Assembly (NCBI GenBank): GCA_032622095.1
Contig: CP136067.1
Span: 91,006,707-91,070,706 of the forward strand
Length of the DNA stretch: 64,000 nucleotides
Direction: 5' to 3'
Source: Siphonodentalium dalli
Lineage: Eukaryota; Mollusca; Scaphopoda; Gadilida; Siphonodentaliidae
The position numbers and the translations under genes were made by a program. Of the stretch, positions 22,420 through 33,799 are shown piece by piece; the first letter of the stretch is position 1, and the number at the start of each line of letters is the position of its first letter. Under the pieces are notes generated by a model, which saw only the letters and a program-made list of their open reading frames with translations, was not told where the DNA came from and did no database searches.

Positions 22420-22665
22420 TGGTCAGGGACGTGGCCAGAGGGTCTCCATTGTTGGGGGGGGCGGTGGGTGTCCACTTCTGGAAATTTCAACACTGCACCC
22501 CCTCCCCCTTGAATCTGACCAAAAACACAATTTTGCATAATTCCATTCGCACCTTGCACCCCCCCTTGCCCCTCAATGGTCAGGCCTAATAACCTAGATA
22601 TATTCATAAACCATGGTTCTATATACCGGTACCCGGTATCTGAACCTGAAAAATTCCATAAATAC
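22420..22665. repeat. Dispersed repeat, partner of 9230-9425
   Basis: Contains GGCGGTGGGTGTCCAC, GGAAATTTCAACACTGCACC and TATTCATAAACCATGGTTCT, shared with the copy near 9.3 kb. A G-run at 22455-22462 and C-runs at 22498-22508 and 22559-22565 flank the middle. Confidence 0.55.
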
Positions 22666-23026
22666 ACAGAACGACATGATGTGTAAATGGGTTTGTCGAT
22701 ATGAGAGGGGATGGGTTCACATCAGAAGATTGTTTGCAAGATTGTCGGGATAACTTGGTTACTGGGTACAACTTGGGCATGTGAAAGCGAGTCATCACAG
22801 CAGAAAACCTGGAACAGAACACGATTCGTTCTGTGTCCAGTAAATATTTTGTAACACATGTTTCCTATAAGAGATCTGAATACCAACTAACTTAATGTTA
22901 CCAGTCAATGTGATTATGTCCCAAACCATGTGAACTCGCGATTAGATGCATGGCCAAGTTTGTGCCACACTCAGGAAGATTATAATCCCCACTCTATGCT
23001 AAACCAGGTCATACGTGTGTATTATA

Positions 23027-23576
23027 CCAGCGCCGAAGCCGACCCACCCAAACTCAGTTGCGGTAGTTTATGAAAAAATTTGCTTTAGTATATCTGGGAT
23101 AAATCGCAACCATCTTTCATACGGTACTTTGCGATAATTACTTTGCGATATTATCTTTGACTGATAAATCACAAACAAATTTGCGACACTTACCTTTGCC
23201 ATTGCAAAGATATGTTAATTTGTTTGCAAAGTATTTAACAGTTTTTATCGCAAAGATGATTGCTATTCTGTTATATAAAATTGCGAAAATGTTTGCGATT
23301 TATCGCAAATATGTTTGCGAAGTATTTTACGATCTATCGTAAAGATGTTTGCAATTTATCGCAAAGTTTTGCGATTTATCAACATGTATTTTTAAATAGA
23401 TATTTGGAAAGTGACAGGAGGGTTTTCAAAACTGTGATTTATCATCAGTCAAAGATATCGCAAAGTAATTATCGCAAAGTATGGAAGATGGTTGCGATTT
23501 ATCCCAGATATACTAAAGCAAATGTTTTGTCAGAAACTGCCGCAACTGAGTTTGGGTGGGTCGGCTTCGGTGCTGG
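23027..23576. mobile_element. Fold-back element packed with TTTGCGAT/ATCGCAAA motifs
   Basis: Ends CCAGCGCCGAAGCCGACCC (23027) and GGGTCGGCTTCGGTGCTGG (ending 23576) begin inverted arms of about 120 bp, flanked by TA. The middle carries roughly twenty TTTGCGAT or ATCGCAAA strings and variants in both orientations, often 10-20 bases apart. Open frames there come from these motifs. The motif density recalls subterminal transposase-binding arrays, but no protein is present. Confidence 0.75.
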
Positions 23577-23936
23577 TATTCCAGTCCCTATGTTGTTAGT
23601 TTGATTTAAAATTTGGGAAAGTCGAAAAATTATTAAAACAAAAAAACAGCGGTGTTTGAACAGGATGTCAATAAATTAGCTGACAGTGACACTCAAACAT
23701 CTTGGCGCAAATGCTGAGCTGCTTTTTTGTCCATAGTAGTTAGTACCGTGTAAAATATTGTTACTTCATTTTCAGGATTTTCAAATTAAACCAATAGAAC
23801 TTTGGGAGCGCTTTGTTGGGTTTGAGTTTCTGGGTCAATAACAATGGCTGCATAATTAAGGAGACACACGTCTATGTATTTCATGTTTAAATAGTAGTAA
23901 TCAGTGTATACTATATGTACATTGTTGTTTATTATT
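23577..23936. other. Intronic, no gene seen
   Basis: No domain or repeat recognised. Confidence 0.5.
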
Positions 23937-24180
23937 GGAGGGGTGGCGTCTGGGTTGGTCAGTGGTCCAATGAGCACGGTATCGGTCACCAAGCTGTAGG
24001 ACCTGAGCTAGTGACTGACATGGGTTCGATTCCTATGTGGCGACCTCTGTCCAACTTCTTGCCTGAAGAAAACTTTCCGATCGGCGGAGTACATATGATA
24101 TGTGCAGACGGTGCATCGTGACTACCTATTGTAGGTGACTAACCATAGATCACATGGTTTCCATCAACAAATGATCTGGT
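23937..24180 (+). mobile_element. tRNA-derived SINE (decayed)
   Basis: A box-like TTGGTCAGTGG at 23955-23965 and a B box GGTTCGATTCC at 24023-24033 sit in the right order, 57 bases apart, within a tRNA-like head (GGGGTGGCGTCTGGG...). A unique-looking body with GCCTGAAGAAAACTTTCCG follows. The spacing is long for most tRNAs and would suit a long-variable-arm ancestor. The 3' end is not certain. Confidence 0.6.
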
Positions 24181-24449
24181 CTCATTGTTATATCGCCTTA
24201 GTTGTGGAAAGCAACAAAACCCCCAAAAAATTTACTCAATGTTGCTACTGCCTTTCATTTATTTATTTTATATTTGTGGTTTTACGTGGCTTCCTACAAT
24301 TAAGCGATATCACAGCAAAGGCAGATTAATTGTTGGTAGAGGAAAACATGTGTGCTACACTTATACTTGTAGTTGTGTACAATTCAGTACTTAAAAACAA
24401 ATTAAGTGATTTACGCACCATCTGCTCTCATGTAAATCACTGACCACTG

Positions 24450-24650
24450 TGAAGGTAGCCCATGTTTCCTCTGTTAATATTCCCATGTTATTATAATAGT
24501 AATTAGATGAAAGTAGCCTGTGTTTCCTCTGTTAATATTCCGATGTTATTATACTAGTAATTAGATGAAGGTAGCGGGTGTTTCATGTCCTTCCCATGTT
24601 ATTATCATTAGATGTAGGTACACCGGTAGTCCATGTTCCCTCTGTTCATG
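24450..24650 (+). repeat. Minisatellite, 58-bp unit, about 3.5 copies
   Basis: GAAGGTAGCC(C/T) starts units at 24451, 24509 and 24567, each with TGTTTCCTCTGTTAATATTC and ATGTTATTATAATAGTAATT. A partial fourth unit runs to about 24650. Confidence 0.8.
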
Positions 24651-24884
24651 GGGGTCGGGCAGGGGGGGGGTATTTTTTACGGGCACTTATTCGGGGGTGG
24701 GTCACTGGGTGGGTGGTTTGGTCGATGGGACTAACAAACAATTTTTTCCGCGACTCAGAACTTTTTTCCTGCAAGTTTTTTGACTGTTTTTTTCAATGAA
24801 TTTGGCTTAAAACACATTAGAATAAGAGAAATAATGTAATTATAACTGCTAAACTGACTGCAGGCAGTTATTTTGTTGTATTTT

Positions 24885-25010
24885 GTTGCAAATTTTTAAA
24901 TCCAAGATGGCCGCTGGTAGCCATGTTTTTTTGGCCGAATGACCCCAAAATTACTCGTTCCTATTTACATGCCAATGTTAACATCCATGACAAATAGTAT
25001 GCACATAAAT
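24885..25010 (-). repeat. Single inverted unit of the 165-bp satellite
   Basis: AAATCCAAGATGGCCGC, GGCCGAATGACCCCAAAATT and ACATCCATGACAAAT are the reverse complement of the unit at 18205-19575. Confidence 0.7.
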
Positions 25011-25332
25011 TCATATACAGCTGTTTACAGTGAATCCCCCCCGCAAATCTGTTTTAGTGTTAAAAGGGGGTGGGTGTCCAAAAATGGTCGGAAAAATTTG
25101 ACGCAGGGTGGGTGGGGGTCCCAACAAGGGTAGAAAAAAAAATCAGCATACGTGCCTGAAAATGTTTTCTGACCCCCCCCCAGAGGGCATTTACCAGTAC
25201 AGGTAGTCAAGGGCTCTGTCTGTCCGAGCATATCACCTTGTAACTCGGGTGTTGATTATCAGAGTTTGTTATCTTTTGTCATGGTGAAAGCACAGGTTGG
25301 TACCTACATTAGTTAGGCTAATTATTCAAGGT

Positions 25333-28300
25333 ACCGGTGTAACACGTCATCTCCCCCCCAGGATATCTCCCCCCACCCTAGATATCTCCCCCCATGTACG
25401 ACTAACAAATAATTTCACTCATATGATATCGTTTGGTTCGGAAATGGCCAGAAAAATGTTTTTTGAGATTAAAAAAATATATATATTAATCGTTTTTTTA
25501 TTTAAAAAAAAAAAGTGACAACATTAGTTTTTTCACGAATTTGATTGTCTGTTCATGAAATGACCAGAAAAATGTTTTGTTTTAATTCAATTTTTTTCTT
25601 TTCTTTCTAATGTCCAGACTTGGATATTCCAGTAATGAAACAGCGAGAAATGAGCTTCTCCAAGAGAAAGTTGTTTGAGTCAGGGTTTGGGTGGGGGTGG
25701 GGGATGTCCAGGTCAGGATATCTCCCCCCCACCCAGCACCTACATGACAAATAAATCATTGTATGGATTTATTGCTTGTTTTGCTTAATATAGTCATGAA
25801 ACAGCGAGAAATTAACTTCTTCTGAGAACAAGTTTTTTGAGCCAGGGTTTGGGGGGGGGGGAATGTCCAGTTCAGGATATCCCCCCCCCCCCCCTCCCCC
25901 ACCCAGCACCTACATGACAAAAAAATAATCTTATGGTTTTATCGCTTCTCCAAGAGAAAGTTGTTTGAGTCAGGGTTTGGGTGGGGGTGGGGGATGTCCA
26001 GGTCAGGATATCTCCCCCACCCAGCACCTACATGACAAATAAATCATTGTATGGATTTATTGCTCGTTTTGCTTTATATAGTCATGAAACAGCGAGAAAT
26101 TAACTTCTTCTGAGAACAAGTTTTTTGAGTCAGGGTTTGGGGTGGTGGGGGGGGAAATGTCCAGGTCAGGATATCTCCCCCCCCACCCAGCACCTACATG
26201 ACAAAAAAATAATCTTATGGTTTTATCGCTTGTTTTGCTTTATATAGTCATGAAACGGCGAGAAATTAACTTCTTCTGAGAACAACTTTTTTGAGTCAGG
26301 GTTTGGGGTGGGGGGGGGGGAAATGCCCAGGTCAGGATATCTCTCCCCACCCAGCACCTACATGACAAAAAAATAATATTATGGTTTTATCGCTTGTTTT
26401 GCTTTATATAGTCATGAAACAGCGAGAAATTAACTTCTTCTGAGAACAAGTTTTTTAGTCAGGGTTTGGGGTGGGGGGAAGATGTCCAGGTGAAGATAAT
26501 TCTCCCCCCCCACCCAGCACCTACATGACCAAAAAAAAAATCTTATGGTTTTATCGCTTGTTTTGCTTTATATACCGGTAGAAGAAGTTAATTTCTCGCT
26601 GTTTCATGACTATATAAAGCAAAACAAGCGATAAAACCATAAGATTATTTTTTTGTCATGTAGGTGCTGGGTGGGGGGAGATATATCCTGACCAGGACAT
26701 CTCCCCCCACCCCAAACCCTGACTCAAAAAACTTGTTCTCAGAAGAAGTTAATTTCTCGCTGTTTCATGACTATATAAGCAAAACAAGCGATAACACCAT
26801 AAGATTATTTTTTAGTCATGTAGGGTGCTGGGTGAAGGGGGGAGATATCCTGACCTGGACATTCCCCCCCCCCCACCCCAAACCCTGACTCAAAAAACTT
26901 GTTCTCAGAAGAAGTTAATTTCTCACTGTTTCATGACTATATAAAGCAAAACAAGCGATAAAACCATAATATTATTTTTTTGTCATGTAGGGTGCTGGTT
27001 GAGGGGGGAGATATCCTGACCTGGACATTCCCCCCCCCCCACCCCAAACCGTGACTCAAAAAACTTGTTCTCAGAAGAAGTTAATTTCTCGCTGTTTCAT
27101 GACTATATAAAGAAAAACAAGCGATAAAACCATAAGATTATTTTTTTGTTATGTAGGGTGCTGGGTGAGGGGGGAGATATCCTGACCTGGACATCCCCCC
27201 ACCCCAAACCCTGACTCAAAATTCTTGTTCTCAGAAGAAGTTAATTTCTCGCTGTTTCATGACTACATAAAGCAAAACAAGCGATAAAACCATAAGATTA
27301 TTTTCTGGTAAAGTAGGTGCTGGGGGGGGGGAGGAGATATCCTGACCTGGACATCTTCCCCCACCACCAGTAGAAGAAGTTAATTTCTCGCTGTTTCATG
27401 ACTATATAAAGCAAAACAAGCGATAAAACCATAAAATTATTTTTTTGTCATGTAGGTGCTGGGTGCGGGGGAGATATATCCTGACCAGGACATCTCCCCC
27501 CACCCCAAACCCTGACTCAAAAAACTTGTTCTCAGAAGAAGTTAATTTCTCGCTGTTTCGTGACTATATAAAGCAAAACAAGCGATAACACCATAAGATT
27601 ATATTTTAGTCATGTAGGGTGCTGGGTGAGGGGGGGGGGGGGGAGATATCCTGACCTGGACATTTCCCCCCCCCACCCCAAACCCTGACTCAAAAAACTT
27701 GTTCTCAGAAGAAGTTAATTTCTCGCTGTTTCATGACTATATAAAGCAAAACAAGCGATAAAACCATAAGATTATTTTTTTGTCATGTAGGGTGCTGGGT
27801 GAGGGGGGGGGGGAGATATCCTGACCTGGACATCCCCCCCCACCAAACCGTGACTCAAAAAACTTGTTTTCAGAAGAAGTTAATTTCTCGCTGTTTCATG
27901 ACTATATAAAGCAAAACAAGCGATAAAACCATAAGATTATTTTTTTGTTATGTAGGGTGCTGGGTGAGGGGGGAGATATCCTGACCTGGACATCCCCCCA
28001 CCCCAAATCCTGACTTAAAAAACTTGTTCTCAGAAGAAGTTAATTTCTCGCTGTTTCATGACTATATAAAGCAAAACAAGTGATAAAACCATATTATTTT
28101 TTTGTCATGTATGTGCTGGGTGGGGGGGGGGAGATATCCTAACCTGGACATCTTCCCCTCGCCCCACCACAAACCCTGACTAAAAAAACTTGTTCTCAGA
28201 AGAAGTTAATTTATCGCTGTTTCATAAATATATAAAGCAAAACAAGTGATAAAACAATAATATAATTTTTTTGTCATGTAGGTGCTGGGTGGGGGGAAGA

Positions 28301-29021
28301 TATCCTAACCTGGACATTCCCCCCCACCCCAAACCCTGACTCAAAAAACTTGTTCACAGAAGAAGTTAATTTCTCGCTGTTTCATCACTATATAAAGCAA
28401 AACAAGCGATAAAACCATAAGATCATTTTTTTGTCATGTAGGTGCTGGGTGGGGGGGGGGGGGAGATATCCTGACCTGGACATTCCCCCCCACCCCAAAC
28501 CCTGACTAAAAAATCTTGTTCTCAGAAGAAGTTAATTTCTCGCTGTTGCATGACTATATAAAGCAAAACGAACGATAAAACCATAAGATTATTTTGTTGT
28601 CATGTAGGTGCTGGGTGGGGGGGGTATCCTGACCTGGACATCTCCCCCCACCCCATACCCTGACTCATGAATATATGAAGCAAAATAAACGATAAAACCA
28701 TAAGATGATTTTTTTGTCATGTTGTTGCTGGGTGGTGGAATATCCAAGCCTGGACATTTGAAAGAAAAGAAAAACATTGAATTAAAAAAAACATTTTTCT
28801 GGTCAATGAACAGACAACAATCAAGTTCGTGAAAACAATAAAAAAAAATTAATCTAAAAAAACATTTTTCTGGCCAGTTCAGAACCAAACGATATCAAAT
28901 GAGTGAAATTATTTTTTAGTCGTACATGGGGGGGAGATATCCAGGGTGGGGGAGATATCCTAGGATATCTCCCCCCCCCGTGGGGGAAGATATCCAGGGA
29001 GAGATATCATGTTACACCGGT
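25333..29021. repeat. Mirror-image (fold-back) G-rich satellite, ~165-bp units
   Basis: About six units in one orientation (25620-26575) are followed, from an ATACCGGTAG joint at 26573-26582, by about thirteen units in the opposite orientation (to about 28760). Landmarks are GAAATTAACTTCTTCTGAGA, GGTTTTATCGCTTGTTTTGC and CACCCAGCACCTACATGAC, or their complements. Each unit contains a long G run (GGGTTTGGGGTGGGGG type) and a C run separated by TGTCCAGGTCAGGATATC. Non-satellite arms 25333-25640 and 28740-29021 are also complementary and end in ACCGGTGTAACA/TGTTACACCGGT. The run lengths vary from unit to unit. No ORF is credible. Confidence 0.85.
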
Positions 29022-29312
29022 ATGTAACTTTGTTCCAAAATTTTGTTGTACGAGAAATGTCGATTTCATGACAATTAGGTGTTGGACATTGGTTTTTATC
29101 TATAATTGTAGATGTATAGTGCAGACATTTAGCACCTGTGGACCTGGTTGAATTTTTCTGTGGTTCGATGGATCACATCCATCCTCAAGCTACTTATGTC
29201 ATTTACTGGCATTTGTTTATAATGTGTAGGGGTAGATCGCTTGAAACCCCACCACAGTTCAATTCACACCAGGTTCTCAGCTTCAGATTACTTTGGCCAT
29301 GTAATTTTACGA

Positions 29313-29505
29313 TTAACCCGTAAATTCACATTACGATGATGTTGTAATTTTACGATAGTTTTTCTGTCATAATATTACGATCATTTTGTAAATATACGAT
29401 CAAATTTGTAAATGTCAGATTACGTTGATCTCGTAATTTTACAACAGTTACTTATGATCCAATTGCTGCCAACAGTTTCTGTCGTAATATTACGATGAAT
29501 TTTTT
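29313..29505. repeat. Cluster of TTACGAT/ATCGTAA motifs
   Basis: About ten TTACGAT, TACGATCA or GTAATTTTACGA strings occur in 190 bases, in both orientations. The layout resembles the TTTGCGAT cluster at 23027-23576 with a different motif. Ends were not found. Confidence 0.5.
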
Positions 29506-29754
29506 TTTGTGTATGATAATTTACATATACCGGTATGATTTTTGTAATTACGGTTAATTAATCATCAAATCCTACGAAAGATTAACAAGCGGGCGCAAAT
29601 TACGTTTACGTATCATCATATTATTCAATGTATAGAATGCAGAATAGCCAATTTTATACATCAACCACAACTTGTAAGCGATTGCAGAACACGCTGGGGC
29701 AATATTTACCATTTTCCAGATTTTGGCGGCCATTTTTGGCAGCCATCTTGAGCC

Positions 29755-30350
29755 AAAGTAAGAATGTTTGTTCCAGTGAGTTGGAATGTTAATATGTAAT
29801 TATATGCCTCACTTATATGACAAAGTTCTGTTCATTTCTTGTTGAAATATAACTGGAATCCCAATTGTGATTTTTTGTGAAATTTTAGGGATCAGAAGGA
29901 GCTAGGACCACAATAATGGCATATGATAAGTTAATATACAAAAAAAAGAGTTATATTACTCAACCAGTTCCAAAGAGCATGAACTGATTTAGAAGATATT
30001 TGAGAAAAAACGTCATATTTTCAACTTCCGGTGGCCATTTTGGCGGCCATCTTGATTGTTGAGTTTCAATTTTACCCGAAAAAAATGTCATTATGTCTTA
30101 GCTTCAGAAAATATATACATTCGTATACATTTTACTAGATTTTCGCGCTATAATTTGCATAAAACCGACTTAGGGTCTGGTCTGAAAAACGGCGCCATGA
30201 TGGACGCCATCTTTTCTGGAGTCTATACAGCCACTGTTTTTTCTTGTTAACATTGCTTAAAAGTTGAAGGACATATTAAGGAACAAAATGAGTGGGGTGA
30301 AGTTAAGTCCCAGTGGGGGTGCAAGGATACCCATATTAGCTCCCGGACTA
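29755..30350. repeat. ~580-bp dispersed repeat, inverted partner of 9926-10500
   Basis: Reverse complement of the 9.9-10.5 kb copy, ending with AGCTCCCGGACTA near 30340. It also contains two GGCGGCCAT boxes like those of the 165-bp satellite, but the rest is unrelated to that satellite. Confidence 0.75.
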
Positions 30351-30564
30351 CTTAGGTTGGAAATTTTCCAACTGATGATGACAATTCCAATGACAATGTT
30401 GACCAAATGTATGACAATATTGTTTTCTTAAATTAACTAGCAGTTTTCGACTAATGATGTCAATTCGAGCGATTGATAATAAGAAAGAAAAGTTATTCCT
30501 ATTAATACATAACACATTTTGGCACAAGTTTGCAGATCAAATTGTATCTGAAAATAATTATACA

Positions 30565-30960
30565 CTGTAGGTGTTCAAATACAAATAACTTTATGTGGGC
30601 ATGTCCATCACGCTGGTACATGTACCACACACCATATACTACTTATACATAAGAGAACGACACGCTGGTGTTTATCTACACTTAGTTTCACTGAACACAC
30701 CATGGGCGGTGTCAGGAAAAAAAATAGAGACACAGGGCTCATTTTGTTTTTGGGCACCAGTCCACCCTCAACCCCCTTTGTGCAAACAACAACAAATTTG
30801 TATTTCTACATCGACTTTAGGGACATACGTCCCTAATGACGAACCGTCCATAGCTCCGTTAGATACATCAAATGTTAGCTGCACACATTCAGCACCCGTA
30901 ACTAACAATACAACAAAACTGTATTGTTACTCTCCATATTTTCGACCCTTCTGATTGGCA
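30565..30960 (+). repeat. Direct repeat D1 (partner 31838-32200)
   Basis: AATACAAATAACTTTATGTG, GGGCATGTCCATC, GGTGTCAGGAAAAA and TTTGTGCAAACAACAAC recur in the same order and orientation at 31838-32110, 1.27 kb away. A 119-codon open frame here has no recognisable domain and is probably not coding. Confidence 0.65.
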
Positions 30961-31687
30961 CATGACCTGTCACGTGCTGGGCGACAAATCACACTGTCGC
31001 CCGCTGAGCCGGGAGACATTGTGTTTGTCGCCCGCCTGATGTTATATTGCAAGAATATCTCCAAACACACACTGCAGTAACTCATCTATTTCACATAACA
31101 ACGATCTACAAAAATCATAGATCTTATATACCCCACGGATTCGCAAAACACACCAGTTGTGGTGTTTGCTAATTTGCATATATTTAGTGACAACTAATAT
31201 TCGAACTTTTAAGTTGATACTTTTATCGGACAAGCGTTATTATGTCCTTTTTACATCGAAACATCTCGGTGATTCAATATGTTCATGTCGACATTATGGT
31301 GCAAGATTGAAAGAGTGGATCCCTTGAGTTCGGTTGGTTATAAATGTTTGCTGGTGGACAACGTAACATACGTTTGTCGCGAATATTGAATATGCCACAT
31401 TGCAGAAGGCGATAACATACCTTATGGCTTATTGGGTTACATTTCATGGACCGATATTGACGATTTTACCACCAAAATGATCGTAAATAAACGCTGATTA
31501 TCAAACGCTTAACGGCTTGACTATCGTTTATGGAACAGAAATCCTATAGGACGATAAGTAGTTACTGAAAATATATATAATCGGGAAAAATAGCACTCGT
31601 GACTCAGTACAACATCGTGCGAGTGGATGGCGAGGATTTTTTCCTGTGGTATAATCGGATAACAAAACAGTTGTTGCCCTTTTTCTC

Positions 31688-31796
31688 GGGAGACATCGAG
31701 ATTTGTCACCCGCTCGAGAACGGAATGTCTCCCTCGGAGCTGCGCTCATCGGGAGACATTCCGTTCTCGAGCGGGTGACAAATCTCAATGTCTCCC
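31688..31796. repeat. Hairpin with 46-bp arms
   Basis: 31688-31733 and 31751-31796 are reverse complements with a single mismatch around a 17-base spacer. The arms carry GGGAGACAT, TTTGTCACCCGC and CTCGAGAACGG. A shorter, diverged version (GTCGCCCGCTGAGCCGGGAG) lies at 30990 in the other orientation. Confidence 0.85.
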
Positions 31797-31837
31797 TCGA
31801 CAGCGGGCGACAACTGTATAATGTTACAAAATAATTA

Positions 31838-32200
31838 TGGGTGTTAAAATACAAATAACTTGACGTGGGCATGTCCATCTAGTAGCTACATGTATCCCAC
31901 ACTATATAATACTGATAGATAAAAGAAAGACACTCTCGCGGCAATAAAGACTAAGAATTGGCACCGTAGCCGTGTGTGTTTATCTGCACCGAGTTCCATA
32001 TGACCACCAGGGCGGGGTCAGGAAAAACATTGGAGACACAAGACTGTTTTGTTTTTGGGCAGCACTCCGGTCATCCGCCACCGCCTTTGTGCAAACAACA
32101 AATTTCTCCCAGATGTTTACGACCTACACCAAACTCGCATTTCATATGACATTACCAACATTCGGCAGACTGTCATGCGGTACCGTTCCCTCACTCATAT
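31838..32200 (+). repeat. Direct repeat D2 (partner 30565-30960)
   Basis: Matches D1 from AATACAAATAACTTGACGTG to TTTGTGCAAACAACAAATTT, with an insertion of about 50 bases. Homology fades after about 32115. The pair flanks the hairpin block but lacks LTR-type ends. Confidence 0.6.
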
Positions 32201-33387
32201 TTTGTCTATATCCAATATCCACCAAGATCCTACCTAATTTAAAAGCTACAATATAATTAACTTAAGTCATCGGTCAGAGAACCAAAGTATTTTACTCGAC
32301 AAGGGTCGTAACTCAATCAGAAATGATCATGTCATGATAAATTAATTATATGGTTAGCGTAATTAAATCACCGTATTTTCTTTTTATTTTGGCAGGACAT
32401 AACAATATATTTGATTAATTATTGGCAAAATATGCAATTCCGTAGTTCCAAACGACTGCATGTCTCTTGTGAAAACCCAATAGGAATAGTTACTATTACT
32501 ACCTATAAATAAAATGAATGTAAACAAGATTGAGGTTAATATTTGTAACATTATACTTATATTGTACTATATGCGTAACTTCACGTTGTGAACAATTTGC
32601 GATCGCGTATCCCAGTCGACAGCCATATTACACTATTAACAGTATTTCAGAAAATGAATTGTCTTCAGATAACACTCGGTCTGCAAACTGTTGTTCCAAT
32701 CCTTTATTATTTAGTAATAGGAAAACCTGTCGCTCTAATTACCAATAGCTCCACCATAACACTAATTAGACCATTTGTATACAGAATAACTTGATTAACA
32801 TCAGCCATCATTATTATTGGTTCGCAATGATCGATGTATGTTATTTCGTCACATAACGAACATTGAATAGTATTAATGCGACACCGAATTACAACATATT
32901 GTTTGTGAAATGTTGACCAAAGCACAGCAATATCCTTAGTTGAAGATACGGGCGGCGTTGGCGGTGGGTCTGCTGTTAAAATATTCACCCCGTCAAAAAC
33001 CGACATAAACAGAAGGAATAGTAAGATATGTACATACCTTGTTTTTATGCCAATCAGAAATATGGCATAAACAGTAAGTTATTGTCAATTTTTCCCATGT
33101 GTTATGTAAACAAAAGCAAAAAACGTTACGTTTCCTGGTTTTGTTTAGACCCGGATATGGTAAACATATATAGAGAGCGTTATTTGTTACTGTTTTCCTG
33201 ATATGGACATAATACCGAGCGTTTATATCATGTTTGTGTGATTAACCAATATAACTGCGCTGTGTTAAGTAAACAGAAGCACAACTTCTGTAACACGATC
33301 AGTCTCTTGTTTACGTACGCCATATGAGCGGAACTGTGTATAGTTTGGTGTGCCTTTAACTATACTACCCCTTCCAAAATCATATTT
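32201..33387. other. Intronic, no gene seen
   Basis: Only short open frames without recognisable domains. Confidence 0.5.
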
Positions 33388-33590
33388 TGCAACAAATATC
33401 CTGCATGTTTACTGAAAACATTTCACCTGTTTGCTGCAAACATTCCACCTGTTTGCCGCAAACATTCCACATGTTTGCCGCAAACATTCTACCTGTTTGC
33501 CGCGAACATTCCACATGTTTGCTGCAAACATTCCACATATTTGCTGCAAAATGGCCACCTGTTTGCTGCAAACATTCCACATATTGTCCA
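33388..33590. repeat. Minisatellite, 22-bp unit, about eight copies
   Basis: GC(T/C)GCAAACATTCCAC(C/A)TGTTT repeats exactly every 22 bases (for example at 33433, 33455 and 33477). Because 22 is not a multiple of three and the unit has no stops, several frames on both strands stay open; they should not be read as genes. Related GGAATGTTTGC strings continue to about 33790. Confidence 0.85.
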
Positions 33591-33799
33591 ACCGAAAAAA
33601 AAAAAATATGTGGGGCTAGCTGCAACATTCCAGCAATGTCGGTATGCTTTGCAGAACAATGCAGGCAACTTGTCATTTTGTGGAATGTTTGCAGAAACTT
33701 TGCAGCAACATAACTTTGAGGAATGTTTGCTGAAACATTGCTGAAACTTAGTTGTTGTGGAACGTTCATGGAAACATTGCAGTAAACTCTATTTTTTTA

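Noticed and set aside
23937-24180. Functional tRNA gene
   Set aside because: A and B boxes are present, but spacing and arm pairing are poor; a SINE head fits better.
25333-28888. Open frames of 70-100 codons rich in Pro/Gly
   Set aside because: They are read-throughs of the G-rich satellite, change with run length and resemble no protein.
30565-32200. LTR retrotransposon flanked by D1 and D2
   Set aside because: The direct repeats lack TG...CA ends, primer-binding site, polypurine tract and any gag or pol between them.
33387-33769. Several overlapping frames of 60-129 codons on both strands
   Set aside because: A 22-bp tandem repeat without stop codons keeps all frames open; the repetitive peptides are an artefact.
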